Source of the DNA: Streptomyces sp. CB09001 | GTDB taxonomy: Bacteria > Actinomycetota > Actinomycetes > Streptomycetales > Streptomycetaceae | Length of the DNA stretch: 64,000 nt | Assembly: GCF_003369795.1 (NCBI RefSeq) | Contig: NZ_CP026730.1 | Location: forward strand, 3,897,001 to 3,961,000 | Reading direction: 5' to 3' | Shown: piece by piece, positions 8,213 through 16,952 of the stretch | How positions within the stretch are numbered: position 1 is the stretch's first letter | Layout of the letters: every line of letters starts with the position of its first letter | Notes under the pieces: model-generated | What the model was told of the DNA's origin: nothing | Databases searched by the model: none | What the model saw: only the letters and a program-made list of their open reading frames with translations | Program-made: the position numbers and the translations under genes

Positions 8213-8884
8213 ATGGCCATCACCGACGACCTGCGCAAGACCTTCAGCGACCCCACCCCGCTCTACTTCGCCGCGGGCACCGCCGACCTCGCCTTCCAGC
8301 AGGCCAAGAAGGTGCCGGTGCTGGTGGAGCAGCTGCGCGCGGAGGCCCCGGCGCGGATCGACGCCGTACGCAACACCGACCCGAAGGCCGTCCAGGAGAA
8401 GGCGACGGCCCGCGTCAAGGAGACCCAGGGCAGCCTCCAGGCCAAGGCCAACGAGCTGTTCGGCTCCCTCGACGCCGACTTCAAGAAGCTCGGCGAGACC
8501 GCCCAGGACCTCGCGCTGCGTTCCGTCGGCGTCGCCGCCGAGTACGCCGTCAAGGCCCGGGAGACCTACGAGAAGGTCGCCGAGCGCGGCGAGCACGCGG
8601 TGCGCACCTGGCGCGGCCAGGCCTCCGACGGCATCGAGGACCTCGCCGAGGACGTGGAGGACCTCGCGGTCGCCGTCGAGCCGGCCAAGCCCGCCCCGGC
8701 CAGGCCCGCCCCGGCCAGGCCCGCCCCGGTCAAGCCGGCGACGCCGAAGCCGGCGACGGCCAAGTCCGAGCCGGTCCGGGTCACCGAGGACAAGTCCGCG
8801 GCGGCGAAGAAGACGCCCGCCCCGCGCAAGGCCCCGGCCAAGAAGAGCACCACCGCCAAGAAGACGACGCCGCCCGCCAAGTAG
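8213..8884 (+). CDS. HbhA-like (heparin-binding haemagglutinin-type) coiled-coil protein
   Basis: 223 residues with a strong GGAGGA site (8199-8204). Residues 1-150 are amphipathic and helical (LAFQQAKKVPVLVEQLR, then AVQEKATARVKETQGSLQAKA), resembling mycobacterial HbhA. From about 158 the protein turns to [22 protein letters not shown] repeats and ends in a Lys/Ala/Pro tail (AAKKTPAPRKAPAKK), like the heparin-binding lysine repeats of HbhA. There is no signal peptide. In mycobacteria HbhA binds lipid inclusions and host heparan; in Streptomyces an envelope- or DNA-associated role is inference. Confidence 0.75.
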   Translation: MAITDDLRKTFSDPTPLYFAAGTADLAFQQAKKVPVLVEQLRAEAPARIDAVRNTDPKAVQEKATARVKETQGSLQAKANELFGSLDADFKKLGETAQDLALRSVGVAAEYAVKARETYEKVAERGEHAVRTWRGQASDGIEDLAEDVEDLAVAVEPAKPAPARPAPARPAPVKPATPKPATAKSEPVRVTEDKSAAAKKTPAPRKAPAKKSTTAKKTTPPAK

Positions 8885-8907
8885 GGCAGGGCGCGAGGAG
8901 CGGGGAG

Positions 8908-8938
8908 CGGGCCGGGCACCCTTGGGGTGTCCGGCTCG
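8908..8938 (+). terminator. Rho-independent-like hairpin after the HbhA-like gene
   Basis: A 14-pair stem (two G-T pairs) CGGGCCGGGCACCC / GGGTGTCCGGCTCG closes a TTG loop, 24 bases after the stop. There is no T tract, as is usual in Streptomyces. Confidence 0.65.
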
Positions 8939-8979
8939 TTCTGCGGGTACGGTGACCGCGTAATGACGATCCGATTCTG

Positions 8980-9333
8980 GTGGTGGACGTTGTGCTGATG
9001 CAGGGGTTCGCAGGCTTCATGTGGCTGCTGAGCATCGCCCTGATCCTTTTCAGCGGCTTCGCTTTGATCGACGCCGCCACGCGCCGCGAGGACGCCTACC
9101 GCGCGGCCGACAAGAAGACCAAGCCCTTCTGGCTGGTCATCCTCGGGCTCGCCTTCGTGGTGAACCTGATCTTCAACATCCTGTCGTTCCTGCCGATCAT
9201 CGGCCTCATCGCGACGATCGTGTACATGGTCGACGTACGGCCCGCGCTGCGCGGCCTGTCGGGCGGCGGCCGCAGCAGCCGCCGCGGCTCCAGCAGCGAC
9301 GGTCCGTACGGCCCGTACAACGGCGGACGCTGA
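8980..9333 (+). CDS. DUF2516 small membrane protein
   Basis: 117 residues from GTG 8980; an ATG at 8998 (MQGFAGFMWLL) is an equally good start. Two membrane segments, FMWLLSIALILFSGFALI and FWLVILGLAFVVNLIF, then a short third hydrophobic stretch (IIGLIATIVYMVDV), are followed by a Gly/Ser/Arg-rich tail (GGGRSSRRGSSS) and a Tyr/Gly end. This is the DUF2516 pattern of actinobacteria; the function is unknown. It is separated from the HbhA-like gene by a terminator, so it likely has its own promoter. Confidence 0.8.
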   Translation: MVDVVLMQGFAGFMWLLSIALILFSGFALIDAATRREDAYRAADKKTKPFWLVILGLAFVVNLIFNILSFLPIIGLIATIVYMVDVRPALRGLSGGGRSSRRGSSSDGPYGPYNGGR

Positions 9334-9403
9334 CCCCTGTACGACGACGGCGGACACCGGCGGGAACGCCCGCGCGGGAGCAGGGGCACCGGGACCGGGC
9401 GGC

Positions 9404-10873
9404 TCAGGCCGTCCGGTCCAGCAGGACCACGGCCAGGTCGTCGGCCAGCTCGCCGCCGTTGAGCTCGCGGACCTCGTTGACGGTCGCCCGCAGCAGCTCC
9501 TCGCCGGTCAGACCCTCGGCACGCTGGCGGCGGACCAGCTCCACCATGCCGTCCTGGCCGAGCCGCTCCCGGCCCCCGCCGACGTGGCCCTCGATCAGAC
9601 CGTCGGTGTACAACATCAGGCTCCACTCGGCGCCCAGCTCCACCTGCATCCGCGGCCAGCGGGCGCCCTGCAGCAGCCCCAGCGCCGGGCCGTTGTTGTC
9701 GTAGGGCAGCAGTCGTGCGGGCACGCCCGGCGCGGCTATCAGCGGGGACGGGTGCCCGGCCAGGCACAGGCCCGCGCGGCGGCCGTCCGGGGAGATGTCC
9801 ACGGCGCACAGGGTCGCGAAGATCTCGTCGTCCGAGCGCTCGTGCTCCAGCACCTGCTGGAGCGTGCCGAGCAGCTCGTCGCCGCACAGCCCGGCCAGCG
9901 TCAGCGCCCGCCAGGCGATCCGCAGCTCCACGCCGAGCGCCGCCTCGTCCGGGCCGTGCCCGCAGACGTCGCCGATCATGGCGTGCACGGTGCCGTCCGG
10001 GGTGCGCACGACGTCGTAGAAGTCGCCGCCCAGCAGCGCGCGCGAGCGGCCCGGGCGGTAGCGGGCGGCGAAGCGCAGCGGGGAGCCGGCCAGCAGCGGG
10101 GTCGGCAGCAGGCCGCGCTCCAGGCGACGGTTCTCCTGCGCCCGCAGCCTGCCCTCGGCCAGCCGCCGCTCCGCCGAGTCCGACCGTTTGCGCTCGACGG
10201 CGTAGCGGATCGCCCGGCTCAGCAGGCGGCCGTCCAGCTCGTCGCGGAACAGGTAGTCCTGCGCGCCGACCGCCACCGCCTCGGCGCCGCGCTCGGCGTC
10301 GCTGGAGGAGGTGAGGGCGAGCACGGCGTGCCGGGGCGCCAGCTCCAGGACGTGCCGCAGCACCGCCAGCTCGTCGTCGTCCTCCGCGTCGCCGCCGTTG
10401 CCACCGCCGTCGGTGCTCGTGCGGGCCGGGGCGGGGGCCGACAGGGCGAGGTCCAGCAGGATGCAGTGGACGTCGTCGGTCAGCAGCCGCCCGGCCTCGG
10501 TGAGGTTGCGTGCGGTGCGGACGCGGATCGGCTTGCCGGCCTGGTCGAGCAGGTCGGGGACGATCGGCGAGCCGGCCGGATCGTCCTCGATCAGCAGCAC
10601 CGTCAGGTTCGTGGGTGCCGCGCTCTCGGTCCGGGCGCCGGGCGCCGGGTCGGTGCCGGTGCCGGTGCCGGTCTCCGTGCTGGTGTCCGTGGGCTTCTCG
10701 CGCTTCTCCGTGGGGTTCTCTCGGGTGTTCTCTCGCCGGGTGGCGGCGTTCTCGGCCTGGTGCGTCCCGGGCGGGGCCTGTTCCTTGGAAGGGCCGCTGT
10801 CCGGGGACGCGGCGGGCGCCTGACCACACTCCACGGCCGGGATCGCCCTCTGCCGCGGTACGGGTACGGGCAT
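9404..10873 (-). CDS. PP2C/SpoIIE-type serine phosphatase with receiver domain
   Basis: 489 residues from ATG 10873, preceded by GGAAGGAA. After about 90 residues of Thr/Glu/Gly-rich disorder comes a receiver domain (TVLLIEDDPAG, CILLDLALS, LALTSSSD, then VGAQDYLFRDEL). A helical linker (AERRLAEGRLRAQENRRLERGLLP) leads to the SpoIIE/RsbU-type phosphatase: LGGDFYDVV, MIGDVCGHGPDEA, LAGHPSPLI, LMLYTDGLIE and ADDLAVVLLD hold the metal-binding Asp residues. Such proteins dephosphorylate anti-anti-sigma factors in response to phosphorylation of the receiver; the partner is not in this window. Upstream in-frame starts give an unsupported N-terminus. Confidence 0.88.
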   Translation of the reverse strand: MPVPVPRQRAIPAVECGQAPAASPDSGPSKEQAPPGTHQAENAATRRENTRENPTEKREKPTDTSTETGTGTGTDPAPGARTESAAPTNLTVLLIEDDPAGSPIVPDLLDQAGKPIRVRTARNLTEAGRLLTDDVHCILLDLALSAPAPARTSTDGGGNGGDAEDDDELAVLRHVLELAPRHAVLALTSSSDAERGAEAVAVGAQDYLFRDELDGRLLSRAIRYAVERKRSDSAERRLAEGRLRAQENRRLERGLLPTPLLAGSPLRFAARYRPGRSRALLGGDFYDVVRTPDGTVHAMIGDVCGHGPDEAALGVELRIAWRALTLAGLCGDELLGTLQQVLEHERSDDEIFATLCAVDISPDGRRAGLCLAGHPSPLIAAPGVPARLLPYDNNGPALGLLQGARWPRMQVELGAEWSLMLYTDGLIEGHVGGGRERLGQDGMVELVRRQRAEGLTGEELLRATVNEVRELNGGELADDLAVVLLDRTA

Positions 10874-11144
10874 CGTCTTGGTTTCCTTCCCTCCCCCCGA
10901 GGGCATGGCGGGGCGAGGGACCTCGACCCACCGACGGGGACCATAGCGGGTGACCGCACCGCTGCGGAATGGTCCAGAACACGTCGGGCGGCCATCGGCC
11001 ACTGTCATATGCCGCGTTTTCCCCCGCAGTTGGACACGTCGTCCCTGGGGCGGGGATGACGAAGGTCACGCGGGGGCGGGTGCCGGGCGTGGACTGGGTC
11101 ACGTGGCCCGTCTCACGCACCCGGCACCGGTCGCGTGGCCCGCG

Positions 11145-12314
11145 TCACTCCTCGGGGGTGGACGCCTGCTCCGGGGCCGTGTCCGGGCGGACCACGCCGA
11201 GGATCGGCATCGAGCCCGCGCCCGCGACGGTGATCGAGCGGCCCGGACGGGGGGCGTGCACCATGGAGCCGTCGCCGACGTACATGCCGACGTGGCTGGC
11301 GTCGTCGAAGTAGATGATCAGGTCGCCGGGCCGCATGTCCTCGACGTCTACGTGCCTGAGCTGTTTCCACTGCTGCTGCGAGGTGCGCGGGATCGCCTGC
11401 CCGGCCGACACCCAGGCCTGTGAGGTCAGGCCGGAGCAGTCGTAGGACTTGGGGCCCTCGGCGCCCCACTGGTACGGCTTGCCGATCTGGGCGGTGGCGT
11501 ACTCGACCGCCTTGCGGCCCCGCTCGGTCGCCCCGGTGTCGAGGTCCTTCAGGATGCCGGAGTCGAGCCAGGCGGTCTGCGCCCTGGCCTGCGCCTCGCG
11601 CTCCAGCCGGGCGAGGCGCTCCTTCTCCTCCTTCTCCAGCTCGGACTCCAGCTTCTCGGCCGCCGCGATCTGCTTCTCGATCTTCTTCTGGGCGGTGGCC
11701 TTGGCCTTGCGGTTCGCCTCCAGCTCCTTGAAGCGGGCGGAGGCGTCCGCCGCGTAGGCCTTCAGGTCCCGCTGGGCGCGGGTCAGCTCGCCGAGCAGGC
11801 CCTTGGTGGCGCGCTGGCCCTGGATCACCCGGCCGGTGCCGTCGAGGAAGTCCTCGGGGTCGTCGCTCAGGATGAGCTTCGCCCCGTCGGGCAGGCCGCC
11901 GTTGCGGTACTGGGAGCGGGCCGCGGCTCCCGCGCGGTCCTTGAGGCCGTCCAGCTTCTCCTGGCCCTTGACGATCTTCTTGGCCAGCTCGACGATCTCG
12001 GCGTTCTGCTTCTCGGCCTTCTCCTCGGCGGCGTTGTACTCCTCCGTGGCCGAGGCCGCCGCGCGGTAGAGCTGGTCGAGCTTCTTGCGTACGGCTTCCA
12101 GGTCCTTGCCCTTGCCGGGCGTGCCGGGCGTGGCGGGCGTGGCGGCCGGGGCGGAGGGAACGGCGGAGGCGCCGGGAGTGTCCGGGGTCGGGGACGGTGA
12201 CGACGAGGCCGTGGGGCCCGGGTCCGCGAACGCCGTGCCCGGTGCCGCCAGTACGGTGATCGCGCAGACCACGGTCACGGCAGCCGTCGTCAGGCCACGC
12301 TTGCCCGTACGCAT
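11145..12314 (-). CDS. Secreted NlpC/P60 peptidoglycan hydrolase with coiled coil
   Basis: 389 residues. A signal peptide (KRGLTTAAVTVV..., Ala-x-Ala cut near residue 30) and a Thr/Pro/Ala linker precede a long coiled coil (about 60-250, rich in Glu/Lys/Ala) and a C-terminal NlpC/P60 domain. Catalytic Cys293 sits in YDCSGL and His341 in ASHVGMYVGD. This is the architecture of RipA-like D,L-endopeptidases that cut peptide stems between D-Glu and diaminopimelate. GGGGGCGAGG is the ribosome site. The leader is followed upstream by a purine-rich repeat tract; regulation by a riboswitch was looked for but not recognised. Confidence 0.9.
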   Translation of the reverse strand: MRTGKRGLTTAAVTVVCAITVLAAPGTAFADPGPTASSSPSPTPDTPGASAVPSAPAATPATPGTPGKGKDLEAVRKKLDQLYRAAASATEEYNAAEEKAEKQNAEIVELAKKIVKGQEKLDGLKDRAGAAARSQYRNGGLPDGAKLILSDDPEDFLDGTGRVIQGQRATKGLLGELTRAQRDLKAYAADASARFKELEANRKAKATAQKKIEKQIAAAEKLESELEKEEKERLARLEREAQARAQTAWLDSGILKDLDTGATERGRKAVEYATAQIGKPYQWGAEGPKSYDCSGLTSQAWVSAGQAIPRTSQQQWKQLRHVDVEDMRPGDLIIYFDDASHVGMYVGDGSMVHAPRPGRSITVAGAGSMPILGVVRPDTAPEQASTPEE

Positions 12315-12439
12315 ACCTCGCCCCCAACCTGATTAACCGTCAGTAACATAGCCCGCTCGGGGGATCGTGCCATGCCGGCGCGAAAAGCGACAGAGGTCGT
12401 GCTTTCCTCCCGCTTCCCCTCGGTTGCTTCCCTCGTTCG

Positions 12440-12482
12440 CCCTTCCTCTTGCCTTCCTCTTTGCCTTCCTCTTTGCTTCCTC
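12440..12482. repeat. 12-base tandem repeat CCTTCCTCTTTG
   Basis: About three and a half copies of a pyrimidine-rich 12-mer (purine-rich on the minus strand) between the methyltransferase stop and the NlpC/P60 start. It would lie in the 5' region of the hydrolase transcript. No function is evident. Confidence 0.6.
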
Positions 12483-12582
12483 GGTGTGTGACGAACGCCG
12501 CACGGAGATCGTTCCCGGTCGAGGGCCTGCCCGACCCCGCCGGACCCCGCCCGACCCGCCCGACCCCGTCCGTGCCGTGGGC

Positions 12583-13398
12583 TCAGGCGCGGGGCGCCAA
12601 CGCCTCCCACCGCACCGTCACTTCGCCCTGCCGCCACCGCACCGGCCCGTCCGTCACCGGCCAGTCGCCCGTCAGGTCCCGCACCGCCCGCATCCAGCGC
12701 TGCCGGGCGCCGTAGGAGGCGTAGGGCGCGGCGGCGGCCCAGGTGCGGTCGAAGTCGCGCAGGAAGGCGTGCACGGGTTCGCCGGGGACATTGCGGTGGA
12801 TGAGCGCCTTCGGCAGCCGTTCGGCCAGGTCGGAGGGGTGGTCCAGGGAGCCGAGCCGGGTCGCGAAGGTCACCGTGCGCGGCCCCTCGGGCCCGAGCGC
12901 CACCCACACGTGCCGACGCCCGATCTCGTCGCAGGTCCCCTCGACCAGCAGCCCGCCGCGCGAGTGCTCCGACGCCGGTGCGAGCCGCGCGCACAGCCGC
13001 CGCCAGACGGCGGCGACCTCGCCCTCGTCGTACTGGCGCAACACGTTCGCCGCGCGGATCAGCAGCGGGGGTGCGGAGACGGGGACCTCGAAGCCGCCGT
13101 GCCGGAAATCGAGCCCCGCGCGCGCGTACGGCTGGGCCGCCGCCACCCGCGCCGGGTCGATCTCGACGCCCACCACGCGCGCGTGCGGCGCAACCGTGCG
13201 CAGGCGGTGCAGCAGTTCGACCGCCGTCCAGGGCGCCGCGCCGTAGCCGAGGTCGACGGCGACCGGGTCGGCGGCGCGGCGCAGCTCGGCACCGTGCACG
13301 GCCGCGATCCAGCGGTCCATGCGGCGCAGCCGGTTGGGGTTCGTCGTCCCGCGCGTGACCGTGCCCACGGGGCGGGTGGCGGTGGCGCGGGGTGGCAT
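12583..13398 (-). CDS. Class I SAM-dependent methyltransferase-like protein
   Basis: 271 residues. The Rossmann-type SAM motif is visible as AVDLGYGAAPWTAVELL (motif I), followed by ARVVGVEIDPARVAAA, in which the acidic residue would bind the SAM ribose. The central region (LLIRAANVLRQYDEGEVAAVWRR) fits a methyltransferase beta-4 region. The substrate is unknown. ATG 13398 is chosen as the first Met with family-like sequence (MPPRATATRPVGTVTRGTTN); longer versions add Arg/Pro-rich sequence from the intergenic region. It is divergent from mshA with 254 bases between. Confidence 0.8.
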   Translation of the reverse strand: MPPRATATRPVGTVTRGTTNPNRLRRMDRWIAAVHGAELRRAADPVAVDLGYGAAPWTAVELLHRLRTVAPHARVVGVEIDPARVAAAQPYARAGLDFRHGGFEVPVSAPPLLIRAANVLRQYDEGEVAAVWRRLCARLAPASEHSRGGLLVEGTCDEIGRRHVWVALGPEGPRTVTFATRLGSLDHPSDLAERLPKALIHRNVPGEPVHAFLRDFDRTWAAAAPYASYGARQRWMRAVRDLTGDWPVTDGPVRWRQGEVTVRWEALAPRA

Positions 13399-13561
13399 GC
13401 CTACGAGGGTATGCGGCCGCCCGGGCCGCATTCGCCGACGGGATGGTGGTACCCGCACCCCGTGGCAGGGTGCCCGCCGCCACCGGTTCGGGCGGGGGAC
13501 CCGATCAGTCATCGAACGGTTGAGCGATCGGCGGTAATGATTCGGCAAAGGTCGGAAAACC

Positions 13562-13588
13562 GGAATGGAGCACCGCCCGTCCGGTGTT
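13562..13588 (+). promoter_or_regulatory. Candidate sigma-R promoter of mshA
   Basis: GGAAT at 13562-13566 and GTT at 13586-13588 are 19 bases apart, close to the thiol-stress sigma-R consensus GGAAT-N18/19-GTT. The GTT is 64 bases before the mshA start. Mycothiol genes are known to respond to sigma-R in S. coelicolor, so the match is biologically sensible, but short motifs occur by chance. Confidence 0.45.
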
Positions 13589-13652
13589 CCCAACCCTTGG
13601 AGGGCAACCCAGGTCCTCCGACCGGCATGCCCGCAGCGAGGAGGAACGGCTC

Positions 13653-15026
13653 GTGAGCCAGTACGTCAGCAGGCTCGGGCGTCGCTCACCGGCGGCCTCC
13701 CCGCGGCTGAGGCTGAACCGAAGGCCTCGCCGCGTCGCCATGCTCTCCGTGCACACCTCACCGCTCCACCAGCCCGGCACCGGGGACGCCGGAGGCATGA
13801 ACGTCTACATCGTGGAGCTGGCGCAGCGCCTGGCCGCGATCAACATCGAGGTCGAGATCTTCACCCGGGCGACCACCGCCGCCCTCCCGCCCGTCGTCGA
13901 GCTGGCCCCCGGTGTCCTCGTCCGGCACGTCGACGCGGGCCCGTACGACGGACTGGCCAAGGAGGACCTGCCCGCCCAGCTCTGCGCCTTCACCCACGGC
14001 GTGATGCAGGCCTGGGCCGGTCACCGCCCCGGCCACTACGACCTCGTGCACTCCCACTACTGGCTCTCCGGCCACGTCGGCTGGCTCGCCGCCCAGCGCT
14101 GGGGCGCGCCCCTCGTGCACGCCATGCACACCATGGCCAAGGTCAAGAACGCCAACCTGGCCGACGGCGACACGCCCGAACCGGCCGCCCGCGTCATCGG
14201 TGAGACCCAGATCGTCTCCGCCTCCGACCGGCTGATCGCCAACACGGCCGAGGAGGCCGACGAACTCGTCCGCCACTACGCCGCCGACCCCGACAAGGTC
14301 GCCGTGGTCCACCCCGGCGTGAACCTGGAGCGGTTCCGCCCCTTCCCCAAGGGCCGCGTCCCCGGCCCGGGACAGCACGGCAACGCCCGCGCCGCCGCCC
14401 GCGCCCGCCTCGGCCTCCCCCAGGACGCGCTGATCCCGCTCTTCGCGGGCCGCATACAGCCCCTGAAGGCGCCGGACATCCTGCTGCGCGCCGTCGCCGT
14501 CCTCCTCGACGAACGCCCCGAGCTGCGCTCCCGCATCGTCGTCCCCGTCGTCGGCGGACCCAGCGGCAGCGGCCTCGCCAAGCCGGAGGGGCTGCAGAAA
14601 CTCGCCGCGCGGCTCGGCATCGCCGACGTCGTACGCTTCCGCCCGCCCGTCGGCCAGGAACAGCTCGCCGACTGGTTCAGGGCCGCGTCCGTCCTCGTCA
14701 TGCCTTCCTACAGCGAGTCCTTCGGCCTGGTCGCCATAGAGGCCCAGGCGGCCGGTACGCCGGTGCTCGCCGCCGCGGTCGGCGGCCTCCCGGTCGCCGT
14801 GCGCGACGGACACACCGGCTGCCTCGTCCACGGCCACGATCCCGCCGAGTACGCGCGCGTGCTGCGCGACTTCGCCGACAACCCCGAGCTGACGCCCCGC
14901 ATGGGGGACGCCGCGGCCCGGCACGCCCAGTCCTTCGGCTGGGACAGCGCCGCCGCCACCACCGCCGACGTCTACACGGCCGCGATCCAGTCGCACCGCC
15001 GTCGCGTACGCTCGCACCATGGCTGA
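13653..15026 (+). CDS. mshA: D-inositol-3-phosphate glycosyltransferase (mycothiol synthesis)
   Basis: 457 residues from GTG 13653, which follows GAGGAGG; this gives the known N-terminus (VSQYVSRLGRRSP). MshA transfers GlcNAc from UDP-GlcNAc to 1-L-myo-inositol 1-phosphate, the first step of mycothiol synthesis in the cytosol. GT4-family marks are MLSVHTSPL, GGMNVYIVELAQ, HSHYWLSG, FAGRIQPLKAPDIL, and the nucleotide-binding PSYSESFGLVAIEAQAAGTPV with its EX7E glutamates. The ORF could extend to an ATG at 13584, but the ribosome site supports the GTG. It overlaps the YbjN gene by 8 bases. Confidence 0.96.
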   Translation: MSQYVSRLGRRSPAASPRLRLNRRPRRVAMLSVHTSPLHQPGTGDAGGMNVYIVELAQRLAAINIEVEIFTRATTAALPPVVELAPGVLVRHVDAGPYDGLAKEDLPAQLCAFTHGVMQAWAGHRPGHYDLVHSHYWLSGHVGWLAAQRWGAPLVHAMHTMAKVKNANLADGDTPEPAARVIGETQIVSASDRLIANTAEEADELVRHYAADPDKVAVVHPGVNLERFRPFPKGRVPGPGQHGNARAAARARLGLPQDALIPLFAGRIQPLKAPDILLRAVAVLLDERPELRSRIVVPVVGGPSGSGLAKPEGLQKLAARLGIADVVRFRPPVGQEQLADWFRAASVLVMPSYSESFGLVAIEAQAAGTPVLAAAVGGLPVAVRDGHTGCLVHGHDPAEYARVLRDFADNPELTPRMGDAAARHAQSFGWDSAAATTADVYTAAIQSHRRRVRSHHG

Positions 15027-15525
15027 GGCACCACAGCAGAAGGCAGCGCAGGTCCTCGAGGAGGCGCTGAAGGACGCCGAGCTGGAGTGGGAGAGCCCGG
15101 AACCCGGCACCTACGTCGTCAAGCTCCCCGGCACCCGCAAGCTGTCGACGACGGTCTCCCTCCTCCTCGGCCGGCACTCCCTCTCCCTCAACGCCTTCGT
15201 CATCCGCCACCCCGACGAGAACGAACCGGCCGTCCACCGCTGGCTGCTGGAACGCAACCTCAAGCTCTACGGCATCGGTTACGCCGTCGACCGCCTCGGC
15301 GACATCTACGTCACCGCGAGACTCCCCCTGGCCGCCGTCACCCCCGACGCGGTCGACCGCCTCCTCGGCCAGGTCCTGGAGGCCGCCGACGGCGCCTTCA
15401 ACACCCTGCTGGAGCTGGGCTTCGCCTCCGCCATCCGCAAGGAGCACGAGTGGCGCACCGCGCGCGGCGAGTCGACGCGCAACCTGGAGGCGTTCCAGCA
15501 CCTGATCGAGCGCTCCGGCGACTGA
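15019..15525 (+). CDS. YbjN-domain protein (type III secretion chaperone-like fold)
   Basis: 168 residues. LEWESPEPGTYVVKLPG, LSLNAFVIRHPDENEPAVHRWLLERN and YAVDRLGDIYVTARLPL match actinobacterial YbjN proteins, whose fold resembles secretion chaperones; the biochemical role is not established. The ATG lies inside the last codons of mshA, and this mshA-YbjN pairing is conserved in Streptomyces. TACGCT (15007-15012), six bases before ATG, could also give a separate leaderless transcript. Confidence 0.9.
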   Translation: MAEAPQQKAAQVLEEALKDAELEWESPEPGTYVVKLPGTRKLSTTVSLLLGRHSLSLNAFVIRHPDENEPAVHRWLLERNLKLYGIGYAVDRLGDIYVTARLPLAAVTPDAVDRLLGQVLEAADGAFNTLLELGFASAIRKEHEWRTARGESTRNLEAFQHLIERSGD

Positions 15526-15552
15526 TCGGGCGCTGTGGGACGGCTATAGGCG

Positions 15553-16380
15553 TCAGGTCCGGGCGCCACTCGCCCGGTACCGCCCCGGCGTGACCCCCAC
15601 CAACCGTTTGAAGTGCCGGGTCAGATGGGCCTGGTCGTAGAACCCGGTGGCGCCCGCCACGTCCGCCGGTGCCCGTCCGGCCAGCAGCAGCCGCCGGGCC
15701 CGGTCGACGCGGCGGGACATCAGGTACTGGTGCGGTGCGATGCCGTAGGCGCCGCTGAACGCCCGTACCAGGTGCGCCGGATGGGCCGGCACGAGCGCCG
15801 CGGCCTCCTCCAGCCCGATCCCCGGGACGACCCGCTCGTCGAGCAGCTCCCGCAACCGCCGGGCGAGCACGGGGTCCCGGCGGGCGCCGGGCGCGCCGGT
15901 TGCGGGTCGCAGGTGCTCGTACAGCCGGTCGCCGATCAGGGTCAGCCGGCTCTCCGCCTCCAGCTCGTCGCCCGGCAGCGCGAGCGCGGCATGCAACTGC
16001 CCGACCCGCCGCCGCAGCACCGGATCCCGCAGGTCGGGCGCGTCCACCGCCGGTCCGATCAGCTCGTCGCCCAGCCGTGAGGCGTCCAGGTACAGGACGC
16101 GCTTGCGGAAACCGTCCGGGGTCGCGGGGGAGCCGTTGTGCGGTACGTGCGGCGGCAGCAGCGACACCGTGTCGTGCGGGGTGCCGTGCTCGTGCCGGTC
16201 CAGGTCGTACCGTACGGCGCCGTCGTCGACGATGAGCAGCGTCCAGGCGTCGTGGACGTGCATCGGATAGGCGTACTCGGTGTAGTGGGCGTGGAAGACC
16301 TCGACGACGCCCGGGACGCGGGGCCGCCACGCGGAGACGCTGCGTTCGTCCTTCCGCCGGTCGTTGCGCTGGCGGGCCAT
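15553..16380 (-). CDS. AraC-family transcriptional regulator
   Basis: 275 residues. The N-terminal cupin-like sensor includes HAHYTEYAYPMHVHDAWTL and LLPPHVPHNG; the C-terminal double HTH (LEEAAALVPAHPAHLVRAF, HQYLMSRRVDRARRLL, GFYDQAHLTRHFKRLVGVTPG) is classical AraC. The start at 16380 (MARQRND) follows the family; MYVFC five codons upstream is an alternative. It is head to head, 49 bases apart, with a DUF2000 gene that it probably controls. The inducer is unknown. Confidence 0.9.
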   Translation of the reverse strand: MARQRNDRRKDERSVSAWRPRVPGVVEVFHAHYTEYAYPMHVHDAWTLLIVDDGAVRYDLDRHEHGTPHDTVSLLPPHVPHNGSPATPDGFRKRVLYLDASRLGDELIGPAVDAPDLRDPVLRRRVGQLHAALALPGDELEAESRLTLIGDRLYEHLRPATGAPGARRDPVLARRLRELLDERVVPGIGLEEAAALVPAHPAHLVRAFSGAYGIAPHQYLMSRRVDRARRLLLAGRAPADVAGATGFYDQAHLTRHFKRLVGVTPGRYRASGART

Positions 16381-16429
16381 GCAAAAAACGTACAAGACCG
16401 GGCGGGGTGCGGGTCGGCAGTCTCACGGT

Positions 16430-16900
16430 ATGAGCACGCACGAAGCAGCCCCCGAAGCAGCCCCCGAGGCTCCCGGAACCGAGGCCCCCGTCCGCTTCGA
16501 CACCAAGATCGCCGTACTGCTGCGCGAGGATCTGGAGACCTGGCAGCGCCTCAACGTCACGGCCTTCCTGGTCAGCGGCCTGGGCAAGCAGTTCCCCGAG
16601 GTGATCGGGGAGCCCTACGAGGATGCGGACGCCGTCGGCTACCTGTCGATGTTCCGCCAGCCGGTGCTGGTCTTCGAGGGCACGAAGGAGACGCTGACGA
16701 CGGCCCACGCGCGCGTACTGTCCCGCGCCCTGCCCCGCGCCCTCTTCACGTCCGACCTCTTCAGCACCGGCAACGACCGCGACAACCGGGCGGCGGTGCG
16801 GGCGGTGGCGACGCCCGACCTGGACCTGGTGGGCCTCGCGGTGTACGGCCCGAAGAACGCGGTGGACAAGGTGCTGAGGGGGGCGCGGATGCACCCCTGA
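16430..16900 (+). CDS. DUF2000 family protein
   Basis: 156 residues. After an Ala/Pro/Glu-rich start (EAAPEAAPEAPGTEAP), the DUF2000 core reads FDTKIAVLLREDLETWQRLN, FLVSGLGKQFPEVIGEPY and LVGLAVYGPKNAVDKVLRG. DUF2000 proteins have a small alpha/beta fold related to peptidyl-tRNA hydrolase II; their function is not settled. ATG 16430 is the first start with a family-like sequence. It is divergent from the AraC gene, which points to regulation by it. Its stop lies within the first of three short tandem repeats. Confidence 0.85.
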   Translation: MSTHEAAPEAAPEAPGTEAPVRFDTKIAVLLREDLETWQRLNVTAFLVSGLGKQFPEVIGEPYEDADAVGYLSMFRQPVLVFEGTKETLTTAHARVLSRALPRALFTSDLFSTGNDRDNRAAVRAVATPDLDLVGLAVYGPKNAVDKVLRGARMHP

Positions 16901-16950
16901 GCGAGCGGCGGGACCCTGAGCGAGCGGCGGCGACCCTGAGCGAGCGGCGG
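16897..16950. repeat. Three copies of CTGAGCGAGCGGCGG
   Basis: Identical 15-mers start at 16897, 16916 and 16936, giving a spacing of 19-20 bases. They fill the gap between the convergent DUF2000 and MFS genes, and the first contains the DUF2000 stop codon. Confidence 0.85.
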
Positions 16951-16952
16951 GA

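Noticed and set aside
12315..12582. c-di-AMP (ydaO-type) riboswitch ahead of the NlpC/P60 gene
   Set aside because: This riboswitch is common ahead of such genes in Streptomyces, but I could not recognise its conserved core here; a covariance-model search would decide.
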